Notes: generated from the letters alone by a model not told the origin. A stretch of DNA of 64,000 nt from CAVSRC01 sp963830205 (GCA_963830205.1 CAWHLP010000009.1:1-64000); one strand, 5' to 3'; numbered from the stretch's first letter, positions 53,285-63,035 are shown. Numbers and translations are program-made.

Positions 53285-53848
53285 ATGGCCACCGCAAAGA
53301 AGTCCACGCAGCGTTCCGGGTTCAAGACCGGCGAGTTCATCGTCTACCCGGCTCACGGCGTCGGCAAGATCGTCGGGGTCGACACGCAGGAGGTGGCCGG
53401 GCTCAAGCTTGACCTGTTCGTGATCAGCTTCGCCAAGGACAAGATGACGCTCCGCGTTCCGGTGACCAAGGCGACGACGGTCGGCATGCGCAAGCTCGCC
53501 GACGCTGCCACCGTGAAGAAGGCGCTCGAGACCGTGCGCGGCCGCGCCCGCATCAAGCGCACCATGTGGAGCCGCCGCGCCCAGGAATACGAGGCCAAGA
53601 TCAATTCCGGCGATCTCATCTCCATCGCCGAGGTGGTGCGCGACCTCTTCCGCTCCGACACCCAGCCCGAGCAGTCCTATTCCGAGCGCCAGCTCTACGA
53701 GGCCGCGCTTGACCGCATGTCACGCGAGATTTCCTCGGTGAGCAAGATTTCGGAGACCGAGGCGATCCGCCAGATCGAGCAGAATCTGGCCAAGAGCCCG
53801 CGCCGCGGCGCCCGCACCAACGAGACCGCCGACGCCGAAGCCGCCTGA
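53285..53848 (+). CDS. carD: CarD family transcriptional regulator
   Basis: The 187-residue protein has an N-terminal CarD/RID domain (FKTGEFIVYPAHGVGKIVGV) that binds the RNA polymerase beta subunit. A C-terminal helical DNA-binding domain (RRAQEYEAKINSGDLISIAE, SERQLYEAALDRMSREI) follows. CarD/CdnL stabilises open complexes at rRNA and growth promoters. It has its own promoter and a strong terminator, so it is monocistronic. Confidence 0.94.
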   Translation: MATAKKSTQRSGFKTGEFIVYPAHGVGKIVGVDTQEVAGLKLDLFVISFAKDKMTLRVPVTKATTVGMRKLADAATVKKALETVRGRARIKRTMWSRRAQEYEAKINSGDLISIAEVVRDLFRSDTQPEQSYSERQLYEAALDRMSREISSVSKISETEAIRQIEQNLAKSPRRGARTNETADAEAA

Positions 53849-53873
53849 TCAAGCGACCCGCTTCTTAGCCGAA

Positions 53874-53905
53874 ACGCCCGGGCCACCGCCCGGGCGTTTT
53901 TCTTT
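53874..53905 (+). terminator. Rho-independent terminator of carD
   Basis: A perfect 9-base stem ACGCCCGGG / CCCGGGCGT with a six-base loop is followed by TTTTTCTTTT. It is 25 bases after the carD stop. Confidence 0.85.
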
Positions 53906-54023
53906 TGGTTAACCGGAATTAATCGGCGTTCACGCCAATGTGTGTCCACACCGGCGCGCCCGCCGTTACAGTGAAGCCTTGGGCGATTCCTCGGGCGGCC
54001 CTTGAAGCCGCAAGGAGGGTACG

Positions 54024-54890
<867 letters not shown>

Positions 54891-54910
54891 GCCCGCCCTC
54901 GCGCCGTTCA

Positions 54911-55130
54911 TGCCCGGCTCCGGCCGGGCATCCAGGCGAGATTCGCCGCTTGGCGAGTCCGGCCTGGTTCCCCGCCTCCCGCGGGGACGAACGGGAAGGC
55001 TTGCGATCCCGCATGCGGCGAAGCGGAATGCGGACAGCCGGAAGAGCCTCGCGGTGAGGCGCTCGCGACGCAAGCCTCGAACCATGAGGCCATCCTTCGA
55101 GGGCTGCCTTCGGCTCAGGATGCAGGATGA
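54911..55130. repeat. Extragenic palindromes after rpoH
   Basis: The 243-base gap has a hairpin TGCCCGGC-TCCG-GCCGGGCA (54911-54930), a possible rpoH terminator without a T-run. CATCCTTCGAG...CTCAGGATG (near 55091-55120) is of a type frequent in Hyphomicrobiales. No gene is visible. Confidence 0.55.
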
Positions 55131-55133
55131 GGC

Positions 55134-56619
55134 TCAGCTGTCGTTGACGATCTTCAGCTTGGTGCCGGGCTCGAGTTTCGCCCCGGCGTCGAGATCGTTG
55201 AGCGCCCGGAAGAGTTCCAGCGGCCGGTCGACGCCGCTCATGCGCCTGACCAGCCTGGCCTCGGTGTCGCCGGGGGCGACGGTGACGATGTGGATGTGCA
55301 GTGCGCGGAAATCGGCCAGTTCGCTTGCCGACAGCGTGCGGAAGCCGTCGACCGTCTCGGTCGCCGCCTTGAGGAAGGCCGGGGTCACCGCCTCATTGGC
55401 GAAGATGAAGCGATAGGTGGCATTGCCGCCCGTGCGGATGACGGCGATGCGGAAGTGCCAGCCCTTGGCCTCGGCCATCGCCGAGGCCGCATCCAGGCCG
55501 TTGACCGAGAAGCTCTGCACACTCGCTTCGTCGAGGCCGTTGACCCAGCCCGACTTCAGGTAGTCGGCCAGCTGCGTGTCGCGCGCCAGGCCGACCGCAT
55601 CGAAGCGCAGCGCCGTGCCGTCGATGCCGGTCGCCAGCACCGCGTCGCTGGTATTGTCGATGACGAACCCTTCCGGCACCGTGAAGCCGATGCCGAGACC
55701 CGGATGGACGAAGGTGCGGTCGCGCACGAAACCCTGGTTGGGGTCGTCGCCGTAGACCATGCCGTCGATGCCGGCGAGATAGCGGTCGCGATCGACCGTG
55801 CCGACGCCGGGAGCGCCGAACTGCCGCGCCGCCTTGATGGCAAACGCCACCCGCTCGGGCGTCGCCGGATGGGTGGCCAGGAAGTCCGGCCGCTGGTCCT
55901 GCAATCGTCAGCTTGGCGCGATAGGCGGCATAGCCTTGCATGGAACTGAGGAAACGGGCGGCGGCGAAGGGATCGTAGCCGGCGCGGCCGATCGTCTTGA
56001 CGCCGATGGCGTCGGCTTCCAGCTCCTGCTGCTGCGAGAAGGCGGCGAGCGTCCGCTGGCTGGCGGCAAGCGCCAGTTGGCCACCGGCATTATTGTCGAG
56101 CACGTCGTTGACCACGCGGCTGACCACCAGCGCGTCGCGCGCCTTCTGCTCGCGCTTGGCGGCATGGTTGGCGATGACGTGGCCCATCTCGTGGGCGAGC
56201 ACCGCGGCGACCTCGGAGGAATCGTTGGCCAGCGCCAGCAGGCCGCGGGTGACGTAGAGGTAGCCGTCAGGCAGCGCGAAGGCGTTCACCGCCGGCGCGT
56301 TGAGGATGGTGATCCGGTAGGGCTGGTCGGGCTGGTCCGAGGCGGCGACGATCTTGCTGACGATCGGCGCCAGCGTCTGCTCCACCTTGGCGTCGTGGAA
56401 GATGCCGCCATAGGCCGCCACGATGCGTGCGTGCTCGCGGCTGTCGACGGCGTTGCCCGCCGCCTGGCCACCGTCGTTGAAGACGTTGGCGGTCGGCCCG
56501 CCACCATCCATGAGCGCATTGCAGCCGGAGAGCGCCACGGCCGCCAGAATCGCAGCCAGCGCCGCCGGCCAACGCCGGCGCGACGCCCCCCCAATCCTTG
56601 CGACCGCGATTGCCCGCAC
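55134..56619 (-). CDS. M48 family metalloprotease lipoprotein, frame broken near 55905
   Basis: The protein starts with a lipoprotein signal (ILAAVALSGC) and has the zinc motif AVLAHEMGHVIANHAAK and the third ligand in QQELEADAIGVK, as in BepA/LoiP-type periplasmic proteases that help outer-membrane protein quality control. After YAAYRAKLT the frame is lost and resumes with QDQRPDFLATHPATPERVAF. One extra base near 55905 explains it. The C-terminal part continues to 55134 and ends in a LysM-like stretch. Read through it is about 494 residues. The start is GTG at 56619, just after the upstream stop. I treat the break as a likely sequence error. Confidence 0.87.
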
Positions 56620-56620
56620 C

Positions 56621-57427
56621 TTACTTCCCGTTCAGCAACTCGATCTCGCCGGGCTCGACCAACCGGATGGCCGGGCCCCCGCTCTGCTCGATCACGCCAC
56701 GGACCCTGACGCGCCGGCCTTGCAGCGCGTCCGCCGGCAGCGGCAGCTTATCGGCCAGTGCTGTCGGCACCATGACGGTGAAGTCACGATGATAATCCCG
56801 TCCGAAGTCCAGGAAAACCATGCGCTTTCCATGACCGACCGACGTGATCCGGCCTTCGACCAGTTCATATAATCCGGTTCGCTCCAGAAGCGAAGGATCG
56901 TCGGCGGCACGGACGGCGAAATTGGCGAGCGCCCACACGCCCCGGCCAGCCGCGCGGGCGCCGGCTTCAGCGGCCAACAGGTTGGCAAGACAGGGCTTTT
57001 CGCCGGGGAACAAGCGCACGCGGGCAAATCCGGCAGTGACCAGCGTCACAGCCAGCGAGCGGCCATCGGCAAGCCGCACGTCGCCGTGCAGCCGGCCATA
57101 GCGGTCCGCCGCCGCCGGTGCGGGCGATACCGTCACCATGCCGGCGCCCACCAGCCGCATGGCCTCGTCCCGCGCCGCCTCGGCCAGGGCGGCCGCCGGC
57201 GCGTCACCGGGCGCAGCCGTCACCGCCTCGATGCCGGCGACATGGATCATGCGGCCATCGGCAAGCCGCAAGGTGTCGCCAACGATGACATCGGCCACCG
57301 CAACCGCGACGCCGCCAGCCGGCTCGCACGCCCCGGCCAGAGAGGCGCCATCGCCGGCCAGCGCGGCGCCGGCCGTCGCCAGCAGCACGGCCGCCCACAG
57401 CGGTTGCAGCATCCGTCCCGCAGCCAT
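56621..57427 (-). CDS. Staphylococcal-nuclease-fold (thermonuclease-like) exported protein
   Basis: The 268-residue protein has a signal peptide (AAVLLATAGAALAGDG, cleavage about residue 25). An SNase-like domain follows, with DVIVGDTLRLADGRMIHVAG, DRYGRLHGDVRLADGRSLAV and LVTAGFARVRLFPGEKPC. The DRYGR arginine matches a catalytic residue, but the conserved glutamate is less clear. Activity as a nuclease is therefore uncertain. A second OB-like part (RRVRVRGVIEQSGG) follows. It lies just upstream of the M48 gene on the same strand. Confidence 0.75.
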   Translation of the reverse strand: MAAGRMLQPLWAAVLLATAGAALAGDGASLAGACEPAGGVAVAVADVIVGDTLRLADGRMIHVAGIEAVTAAPGDAPAAALAEAARDEAMRLVGAGMVTVSPAPAAADRYGRLHGDVRLADGRSLAVTLVTAGFARVRLFPGEKPCLANLLAAEAGARAAGRGVWALANFAVRAADDPSLLERTGLYELVEGRITSVGHGKRMVFLDFGRDYHRDFTVMVPTALADKLPLPADALQGRRVRVRGVIEQSGGPAIRLVEPGEIELLNGK

Positions 57428-57503
57428 GACGGCAATCCTATCACCTGCCGCGCCGACCAGCGGGTTTCGCGCGTCCCCGCCTCTGTGCTAAACGGGCGGC
57501 TGG

Positions 57504-57580
57504 GGCCCCGTAGCTCAGCAGGATAGAGCATCAGATTCCTAATCTGAGGGTCGTGCGTTCGAATCGCGCCGGGGTCACCA
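57504..57580 (+). tRNA. tRNA-Arg (anticodon CCT)
   Basis: The 77-base cloverleaf starts GGCCCCGTAGCTCAGCAGG and ends GGGGTCACCA with CCA encoded. The anticodon stem-loop CAGATTCCTAATCTG gives CCT, which reads AGG. The gene is followed by accessory genes, and the tRNA 3' end is a common integration site, but no attachment repeat was found within the window. Confidence 0.95.
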
Positions 57581-57650
57581 ATCTTTTCAAAGGCTTAGGC
57601 GGACCCATAACTTGGCGATGATGCCATCAGGTCACAAATAGGTCACAGAC

Positions 57651-57941
57651 CTAGTTCTCCTCAAACTTGGAATCTCGCGCCCGGTATATCTCTAGCAGTA
57701 CGTTGGCCTTGCGGTCATCCGACACGCCTTCATAGCCGCTGATCTCAGACGACAGCTCTACGAAGAACTCCACGGCCTGCTCGGGGCTCGTCGCCATAGC
57801 TTCCTTCAGCACGGCGCGGTGGACCACCGGGTGCAGGTTCATGAAGTTCACGCCGATTGCTCTGAACGCGACCGTCAGTTCCCGCTGCGCTGTCTTCGCC
57901 CGGTCGTGCTGCTGCTTGGCTGCCTTTAATGTCTCGAACAT
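57651..57941 (-). CDS. Small protein of unknown function
   Basis: The 96-residue protein starts MFETLKAAKQQHDRAKTAQR and is mostly helical, with LHPVVHRAVLKEAMATSPEQ and VSDDRKANVLLEIYRARD. A good ribosome-binding site (GGAGGGCGACG) precedes the ATG, so it is probably real. I recognise no family. It is the last of a run of minus-strand genes pointing toward tRNA-Arg. Confidence 0.6.
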   Translation of the reverse strand: MFETLKAAKQQHDRAKTAQRELTVAFRAIGVNFMNLHPVVHRAVLKEAMATSPEQAVEFFVELSSEISGYEGVSDDRKANVLLEIYRARDSKFEEN

Positions 57942-57965
57942 CGTCGCCCTCCGTCCGAGACCACA

Positions 57966-58259
57966 TCATAGCAGGCCGCCCGGCGGATCGGAGGATTTCG
58001 GCAGGTCAGCGGACGGGTGATCCAGGAGAGCTGCCCACTCGACCTCCATCCGAGCGAGCGTCCGAACGACCCGGAGCTTCTTCAGGCCGGGGAGCGCGAA
58101 CACGTCGTCAAACCGGCGCGTATAGCCGGGCATGCCTTTGATCGTGACCTGGACGATGGGTAGTCCGATCCAGTCCAGCCGAGCGAGCACGAGCTTCCCG
58201 CCGTTCTCCCAGTCGCGCAGCAGGACCAACCTGTCTCGCCTATAGCCGATCAACGTCAT
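57966..58259 (-). CDS. Small protein of unknown function
   Basis: The 97-residue protein starts MTLIGYRRDRLVLLRDWENG and includes LARLDWIGLPIVQVTIKGMP. It lacks a clear ribosome-binding site. It ends 24 bases before the next small gene, so the two may share a transcript. No family recognised. Confidence 0.45.
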   Translation of the reverse strand: MTLIGYRRDRLVLLRDWENGGKLVLARLDWIGLPIVQVTIKGMPGYTRRFDDVFALPGLKKLRVVRTLARMEVEWAALLDHPSADLPKSSDPPGGLL

Positions 58260-58327
58260 CCACAGTTATCTGAGGACCGCGAAGTCGAGGGGCCACCATA
58301 AATTGGTCACCTCTGGGGCCGGGTCCT

Positions 58328-58660
58328 TCAGGGCGCGTTCACGTAGATGATGTAGAGGTTCGGATCAGACCAGCCCGAACTCGTTCCGTCGGTCATCAGC
58401 AGTTCGCCCGCGACGTATTTGACCGGCTTGAGCCTCGACGAGGCGACGAACCGGCAGTCGTTCTTCTGCGCGACCTTCTCAGCGATGGCCCGGTCGACCC
58501 ACACTCCTGTCCGCTGTACCGTAAGCAGGTCGCTGTAGAAGTTGCCGGCGATCAGTGGCGAGCGGCAAAGGAACATACCGATGTCGACAGCGAGGGCCGA
58601 TGCCGGCGAAGCCGTCACGGCCGCAAGCATAATCACGATCCGGTGAAGCACGAGCTTCAT
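58328..58660 (-). CDS. Small exported protein, unknown function
   Basis: The 110-residue protein starts MKLVLHRIVIMLAAVTASPA, a signal peptide with cleavage near residue 24 (ASALA). The mature part has two cysteines (FLCRSPLIAGNFY, KNDCRFVASSRLK) that may form a disulfide. GGGAG precedes the ATG at 58660; an upstream start at 58708 would hide the signal. The mature protein is secreted or periplasmic. Confidence 0.6.
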   Translation of the reverse strand: MKLVLHRIVIMLAAVTASPASALAVDIGMFLCRSPLIAGNFYSDLLTVQRTGVWVDRAIAEKVAQKNDCRFVASSRLKPVKYVAGELLMTDGTSSGWSDPNLYIIYVNAP

Positions 58661-58689
58661 CGTTTCCCGTCTCCCTCGTAGGACTATGT

Positions 58690-58950
58690 TCATACCGCTT
58701 TTGAGCACTGATTCGTTGATTTGACGAAGGATTTCGAAGAATGACTTTCTTGGTGCGCTGGACCGTGCCCATGCCGGTCGGCAAGGATGATCTTCAATGG
58801 CATTTCCGCATGGAGAGTGTTCGGTCCCAAGGCCACGCGCTTGCCGTCATCAAGCGTGATCGCCAATACCGTCCAGAGCACCGGCTGCAGATCGTCGCGC
58901 GTTTGGACTGATCTTCGCGGTGCAAGGCGCCTCGGCGCGCTGTTTTTCAT
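58690..58950 (-). CDS. Small protein of unknown function
   Basis: The 86-residue ORF starts MKNSAPRRLAPRRSVQTRDD and contains WTVLAITLDDGKRVALGPNT. Its ATG overlaps the stop of the preceding minus-strand ORF (ATGA), which suggests translational coupling and supports both as genes. No family recognised. Confidence 0.4.
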   Translation of the reverse strand: MKNSAPRRLAPRRSVQTRDDLQPVLWTVLAITLDDGKRVALGPNTLHAEMPLKIILADRHGHGPAHQESHSSKSFVKSTNQCSKAV

Positions 58951-59168
58951 CTTGGCCGCAGCGCCCGGAAGGCCTGCCGCAGCCGGGCGTGTCGGTCCTC
59001 GACCCGCCGGACCTTGGCCCGCGCGAATCCCTCTGTGATCTGGCGCCCGCTGCCCGGCTCGTCGTCAGCCATGATCTTCTCGACGAATCGGCGGTCCCCG
59101 GGACTGAGATCAGCGACGACCGCCGCCACGCGCTCGCGCAGGAGCCTCTCCCGCTCTTCGGCGAGCAT
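58947..59168 (-). CDS. Small charged protein, possibly the 3' end of a larger gene
   Basis: The 73-residue ORF starts MLAEERERLLRERVAAVVAD and includes RFVEKIMADDEPGSGRQITE. It may be the C-terminal part of the HTH gene upstream, since that frame reaches ESGEGHARRR just where this one begins one base out of phase. Read this way, one indel would join them. Confidence 0.4.
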   Translation of the reverse strand: MLAEERERLLRERVAAVVADLSPGDRRFVEKIMADDEPGSGRQITEGFARAKVRRVEDRHARLRQAFRALRPR

Positions 59169-59493
59169 GGCCTTCTCCGGACTCGGCCCGGGCGACGGGA
59201 TCGAGTTCGAACAGGTCCATGGCCTCGCCGCCCTCGCCGACGTGGTTCGAGCTAATGATCTCGACCTCCACCTCCTGCCGCGGCCTCAGCTTGTAGACAT
59301 AGCCGTGCTTGACCTTGTGCCGGCCCTGCTTGAGGAGGTGCGGCGGCGACGCCCGATAGCGGGCCCGACTTCCGAACTTGTAGTCGGCGGGGCCTTAGGA
59401 CTTGTACCGCCACTGCCTCAGCGTGCTCGACTTCATTCTCAGGTACCGGGCAGCCTCCTCTTCGGGCATTAGGCGATCGGTCGTTTGGGCCAT
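59110..59493 (-). pseudogene. Excisionase/AlpA-like HTH gene with in-frame stop
   Basis: From the ATG at 59493 the frame reads RLMPEEEAARYLRMKSSTLR then QWRYKS, a MerR/excisionase-type winged helix-turn-helix start. A TAA follows at 59395-59397. The same frame continues GPADYKFGSRARYRAS, the expected next part of that fold, then VKHGYVYKLRPRQEVEVEII, ending at 59110. The gene is either interrupted by a stop mutation or by a base error. Such proteins accompany integrated elements, which fits its position near tRNA-Arg. Confidence 0.5.
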
Positions 59494-59595
59494 GGCAACC
59501 TGCTGCTGGTTGTTAACCGAGCGGGAGGGAGTGACCCGCCGTTGATCGTTCGATCGCCCTTAGGTCGAGAGCACCAATCATCCTTGCTTGCCAAT

Positions 59596-59628
59596 GAGCC
59601 GCTTCGAGTCGGCGACCCGAAGCGGCTC
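59596..59628. other. Perfect hairpin in the gap upstream of the FadR-like gene
   Basis: GAGCCGCTTCG / CGAAGCGGCTC form an 11-base stem with an 11-base loop, without a T-run. It may separate the minus-strand small genes from the plus-strand TRAP locus. The rest of the 286-base gap holds the operator entry below and no gene. Confidence 0.5.
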
Positions 59629-59708
59629 TGCCGCGGAGCCTTGTTGCCAGACATACCTGGAATCGTTCTACCACAAGTTGACGGGTCAGCACGGAGGTGC
59701 CAAACTTA

Positions 59709-59731
59709 ACTTGTCTGATGAGTAGACAAGT
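59709..59731 (+). promoter_or_regulatory. Palindromic operator for the FadR-type regulator
   Basis: ACTTGTCT-GATGAGT-AGACAAGT is a perfect 8-base inverted repeat with seven bases between, about 50 bases upstream of the regulator start. TTGTC...GACAA half-sites are typical of GntR/FadR-family binding, so autoregulation is likely. Confidence 0.65.
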
Positions 59732-59779
59732 GGGGATCAAAATCGTGGTCCCCATCTGCCTGGCACTAAGCGGGGCGGC

Positions 59780-60509
59780 GTGGATCCGGTCAAGAAAGTC
59801 AGGCTCTCGGAGAGCGCCATCGCCGCGATCGAACGCATGATCGCCGATGGCGGCTTTGCGCCGGGCGACAAGTTCTATTCAGAGAACGAACTGACCGTCC
59901 GACTGGGGATCAGCCGTTCATCGTTGCGCGAGGCCGTACGCATCCTGGAAGCGCGTGGTCAGTTGTCGGTTGCGCACGGCAAGGGCATCTTCATCGCGGA
60001 CAGCGAAAGCCGCTCCTTCGAAGCCTTCGCCATCTGGCTCAAGAGCAACCAGCAGTCGCTGCGTGAGCACTTCGAAGTCCGTCTGATCATCGAACCGCAG
60101 GTCGCCAGGCTCGCTGCGCTCAACGCCACGCGCAAGGACGTCGCGTTGCTAGACCCGCGTACATGGCGAGTTCGTGCGTCATGCCAGGCGCGGCCTCACA
60201 GCCGAATCCATTCACCACGATCAGGAATTCCACGAGCTGCTGGGCAGGGGCACCCGCAACAAAGTGCTGGTCGCCCTGATTCGCTCACTGATCAAATCGC
60301 AGATCGACGACTGGATCTCCAGTCTCCATACCCCCGGCCGCATGGAGAAGACGATCAACGAGCACGGAATGATCCTCGACGCCGTCAAGGCCGGAGACGG
60401 CGAGGCGGCCATGGCGCATATGGCCGCGCATCTGAGCAATGCCATTCGGGACATCGAGGCTTCGGCCACGCGCAGACCGGCCCGGCGAAGCCCGAAGGAG
60501 GTCACGTGA
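59780..60509 (+). CDS. FadR/GntR family transcriptional regulator, frame broken near 60155
   Basis: The N-terminal winged HTH is clear: LSESAIAAIERMIADGGFAP, GDKFYSENELTVRLGISRSS and LREAVRILEARGQLSVAHG. It is followed by the FCD ligand-binding domain (HFEVRLIIEPQVARLAALN). Near 60155 the frame is lost; the domain resumes in another frame with HGEFVRHARRGLTAES and HDQEFHELLGRGTRNKV. Removing one C from GACCC gives LLDRVHGEFVRHAR, so a sequence error is likely. Read through, it is about 242 residues. It starts with GTG at 59780 and ends in GTGA, overlapping the next gene. It should sense a small carboxylate and control the TRAP locus. Confidence 0.85.
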
Positions 60510-61336
60510 TTCGGATTACAACCATCGTCGAGAATTCGGCGGGTGAGCACAAGGCGCTCAGGAACGAGCACGGAATCAGTTTTCATATCGAGAATGGTGG
60601 CGATCCGCTGCTCTTCGATACCGGGCAGTCGGACGCACTGATCCATAACGCCACGCGATTGCATCTTGACCTCGGACGGGTGCGCCGAGTCGTCCTCAGC
60701 CACGGCCACTATGATCATACCGGCGGGCTGCGTTCTCTGGCGGCGTTGAACTCCGACTTCGATCTGGTCACGGGCAAGGGCTTCTTCGCCGAGAAGTTCG
60801 GCAAACTGGGTGCGGCGGCGTGCGAATATCTCGGCAACGATTTCGACGCCCAGTGGCTAGCCAACTCCGGCATCGCCCACGTTACGGTCTCCCACCCCGT
60901 GCAACAGGTGGCGCCGGGTATCCACGCCATCACTGATTTTCCGCGCGTTCACCTCGACGAGGTGATCAACCCACGCTTCGCGCTGCGCATCGATGGCGCC
61001 TTCGTCGCCGACAAGTTCGACGACGAGGTGATGCTGGCCGTCGATACACCGCGCGGGCTGGTCGCGTTGGTTGGCTGCTCGCACCCGGGGATCAAGAACA
61101 TGCTGGACGCTACGGCGGAGCGCCTGGGCCAGCCGATCCATGCAGTGCTCGGCGGCACGCACTTGGTGGAGGCTTCGCCCGACAGCCTCGCGCTCACGCT
61201 CGCCTATCTGGACCAGAAAGGAATCCAGGTCATCGGGGCATCGCACTGCACTGGGACCGTCGCGTCAGAACGCCTGGCGGCCTTCGGCGAGCGCTACTAC
61301 CCCAACCGGACTGGCACCGCCCTCTTCTTCGAGTAA
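60506..61336 (+). CDS. MBL-fold metallohydrolase
   Basis: The 276-residue protein has the metal-binding motif LSHGHYDHTGGLRSL (HxHxDH-type) and further ligands in ALVGCSHPGIKNM and GASHCTGTVASE. DPLLFDTGQSDALI at about residue 35 is typical of the branch that includes methanopterin-precursor-like synthases. The substrate is unknown; its place between the regulator and the transporter suggests it acts on the imported compound or a derivative. It starts with GTG at 60506 after GGAGG. Confidence 0.83.
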   Translation: MIRITTIVENSAGEHKALRNEHGISFHIENGGDPLLFDTGQSDALIHNATRLHLDLGRVRRVVLSHGHYDHTGGLRSLAALNSDFDLVTGKGFFAEKFGKLGAAACEYLGNDFDAQWLANSGIAHVTVSHPVQQVAPGIHAITDFPRVHLDEVINPRFALRIDGAFVADKFDDEVMLAVDTPRGLVALVGCSHPGIKNMLDATAERLGQPIHAVLGGTHLVEASPDSLALTLAYLDQKGIQVIGASHCTGTVASERLAAFGERYYPNRTGTALFFE

Positions 61337-61413
61337 CCGCGTCGACCGCAACTGCCACGGGACGTCTAGCCCCTGGCAAGAAACAAGAAGCAAGCACAGA
61401 GAGGAAATAAGCA

Positions 61414-62466
61414 ATGCTGACGAGAAAGAAATTCCTGGGCCTTAGTGCTATAGCCGCCGCAGCACCGCTCGCCGCGCCCTTCGTCATCTCGGCCAAGGCC
61501 GCCGACAAGATCGTCTGGAAGTCGTCGGGGCACGGTCCGGCATCCGATCCATCGCAAATCTACCACGACGCGCTCTGCAACGCGATCACCAAGGCCAGCA
61601 ACGGCCGCCTGACCGTGAAGCCGTTCGTCGGCGGCTCCATCGTTCCTGCCTACCAGGAACTGGACGCTGTCGAGCAGAGTGTCCTGCAGATGGCCTACAC
61701 CTGCCCGATGTACAACCTCGACAAATGGCCGGCCGCCGGACTGATTAGCTCGCGCCCGGGCTGCCTGCCGGGCAATGCGCTGAGAAGCTGGTTCGACTTC
61801 GGCGGCGGCGCCGACCTCATGAACAAGATGATGGGCGAGGACTACAACGCACTGACCTTCCCCGGCGCGCTGTCGCCGCTTCCGCAGGAGGTCTTCTTCC
61901 ATTCCAAGGTCAAGCTGGAAAGCATGGCGGACGTCAGGGGGCTCAAAGCCCGTTGCATGGGCGACGGCGGCGAGATCTTCAAGCGCCTCGGCGCGGCGAC
62001 TGTCATCATTCCGGGCGGCGAGCTTTACGAGGCGATGCAGCGCGGCACCATCGATGCCTTCGAGTACTCGACCCTCGCGTCGAACTGGAAGATGCACTTC
62101 AATGAGGTCGCGAAGTACGTCTACATCTCGCCCACCCGCGCCCCCAGCGACCCGCAGGTGTTCTTCGTGAACAAGACTGCCTGGCAGGCGCTTCCCGATG
62201 ACCTCAAGGAGCTCGTCCAGGGAGAGATCGCGAAGTTCACCCAGGATCAGCACGAATACCTGGCGGCCGAATCCATCAAGGCCATGGACGGTTTCCGCGC
62301 GGCCGGCAACGAAGTGCTGCGCGTGCCGAAGGATATCGATGAGGCGGTGCTGGCCGAGGCAGACAAGTTCTATTCGGAAAAGAGCCAAAGCGAGTCGCCA
62401 ATCTTCGGAGAGATTTACAACTCGATGAAGGGGTATGGCGAAGCTTATGACGCTGCCAACACATAA
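61414..62466 (+). CDS. dctP: TRAP transporter substrate-binding protein (DctP family)
   Basis: The 350-residue periplasmic receptor starts MLTRKKFLGLSAIAAAAPLA, a signal peptide of Tat-like form lacking the double Arg (RKK), with cleavage near residue 29. The fold motifs are AADKIVWKSSGHGPASDPSQ, FVGGSIVPAYQELDAVEQ and PGGELYEAMQRGTIDAFEY, the last being the conserved helix around the ligand-binding Arg region. Such receptors take up C4-dicarboxylates, 2-oxo acids or similar organic acids; the ligand is not clear. A good ribosome-binding site (AGAGGAAAT) precedes it. Confidence 0.92.
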   Translation: MLTRKKFLGLSAIAAAAPLAAPFVISAKAADKIVWKSSGHGPASDPSQIYHDALCNAITKASNGRLTVKPFVGGSIVPAYQELDAVEQSVLQMAYTCPMYNLDKWPAAGLISSRPGCLPGNALRSWFDFGGGADLMNKMMGEDYNALTFPGALSPLPQEVFFHSKVKLESMADVRGLKARCMGDGGEIFKRLGAATVIIPGGELYEAMQRGTIDAFEYSTLASNWKMHFNEVAKYVYISPTRAPSDPQVFFVNKTAWQALPDDLKELVQGEIAKFTQDQHEYLAAESIKAMDGFRAAGNEVLRVPKDIDEAVLAEADKFYSEKSQSESPIFGEIYNSMKGYGEAYDAANT

Positions 62467-62516
62467 GGCTCCGACTGTCCCGCAATAACCGCAGTCAGGA
62501 CTGACGGGAGGAAAGC

Positions 62517-63035
62517 ATGTCGTTTATCCGGAAGCTGCCAAGCTACATCGACCGATTAAGTCTGGCCTCGGGTGCTTTGGGAAAGTGGTTTGCTTTTCTC
62601 CTGGTCCTGATCGGAACCTACGAAACCATCTCCCGCCATTTCTTCGACGCTCCGACCATCTGGGCTTACGATTCCATGTGCATGGCGGGCGGCGCGATCT
62701 ACCTGCTTGGCGCGTCCTATACGTATCTCAAGGATTCGCATACGCGGGTCGATCTGCTCTACAGCCGCTGTTCACCGCGGACGAAGGCACTCATCGACAT
62801 CATCGGCGCGGCGATCTTCTTCTTCCCGTTGACTATCGTCATGCTGGAAATGGCTGTCCGCTGGGCCATCCGGGCCTGGCGGATCAAAGAAGTCATGTTC
62901 ACCAGCTTCTGGTATCCGCCGGCTGGCCCCTACCGCACGCTGTTCGCGATCGGTCTTTTCCTGCTGATCCTACAGGGCGCCGCAAAGTTCGCCCGGGACG
63001 TCTATTTCTTGGCGAAGGACAAAAACCTTGATTGA
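62517..63035 (+). CDS. dctQ: TRAP transporter small permease (DctQ family)
   Basis: The 172-residue protein has four membrane segments: about 20-40, 55-75, 98-118 and 135-158. It forms the small membrane subunit with DctM. FFFPLTIVMLEMAVRWAIRAW is in the third segment. It follows dctP by 50 bases and overlaps dctM by eight bases. Confidence 0.9.
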   Translation: MSFIRKLPSYIDRLSLASGALGKWFAFLLVLIGTYETISRHFFDAPTIWAYDSMCMAGGAIYLLGASYTYLKDSHTRVDLLYSRCSPRTKALIDIIGAAIFFFPLTIVMLEMAVRWAIRAWRIKEVMFTSFWYPPAGPYRTLFAIGLFLLILQGAAKFARDVYFLAKDKNLD

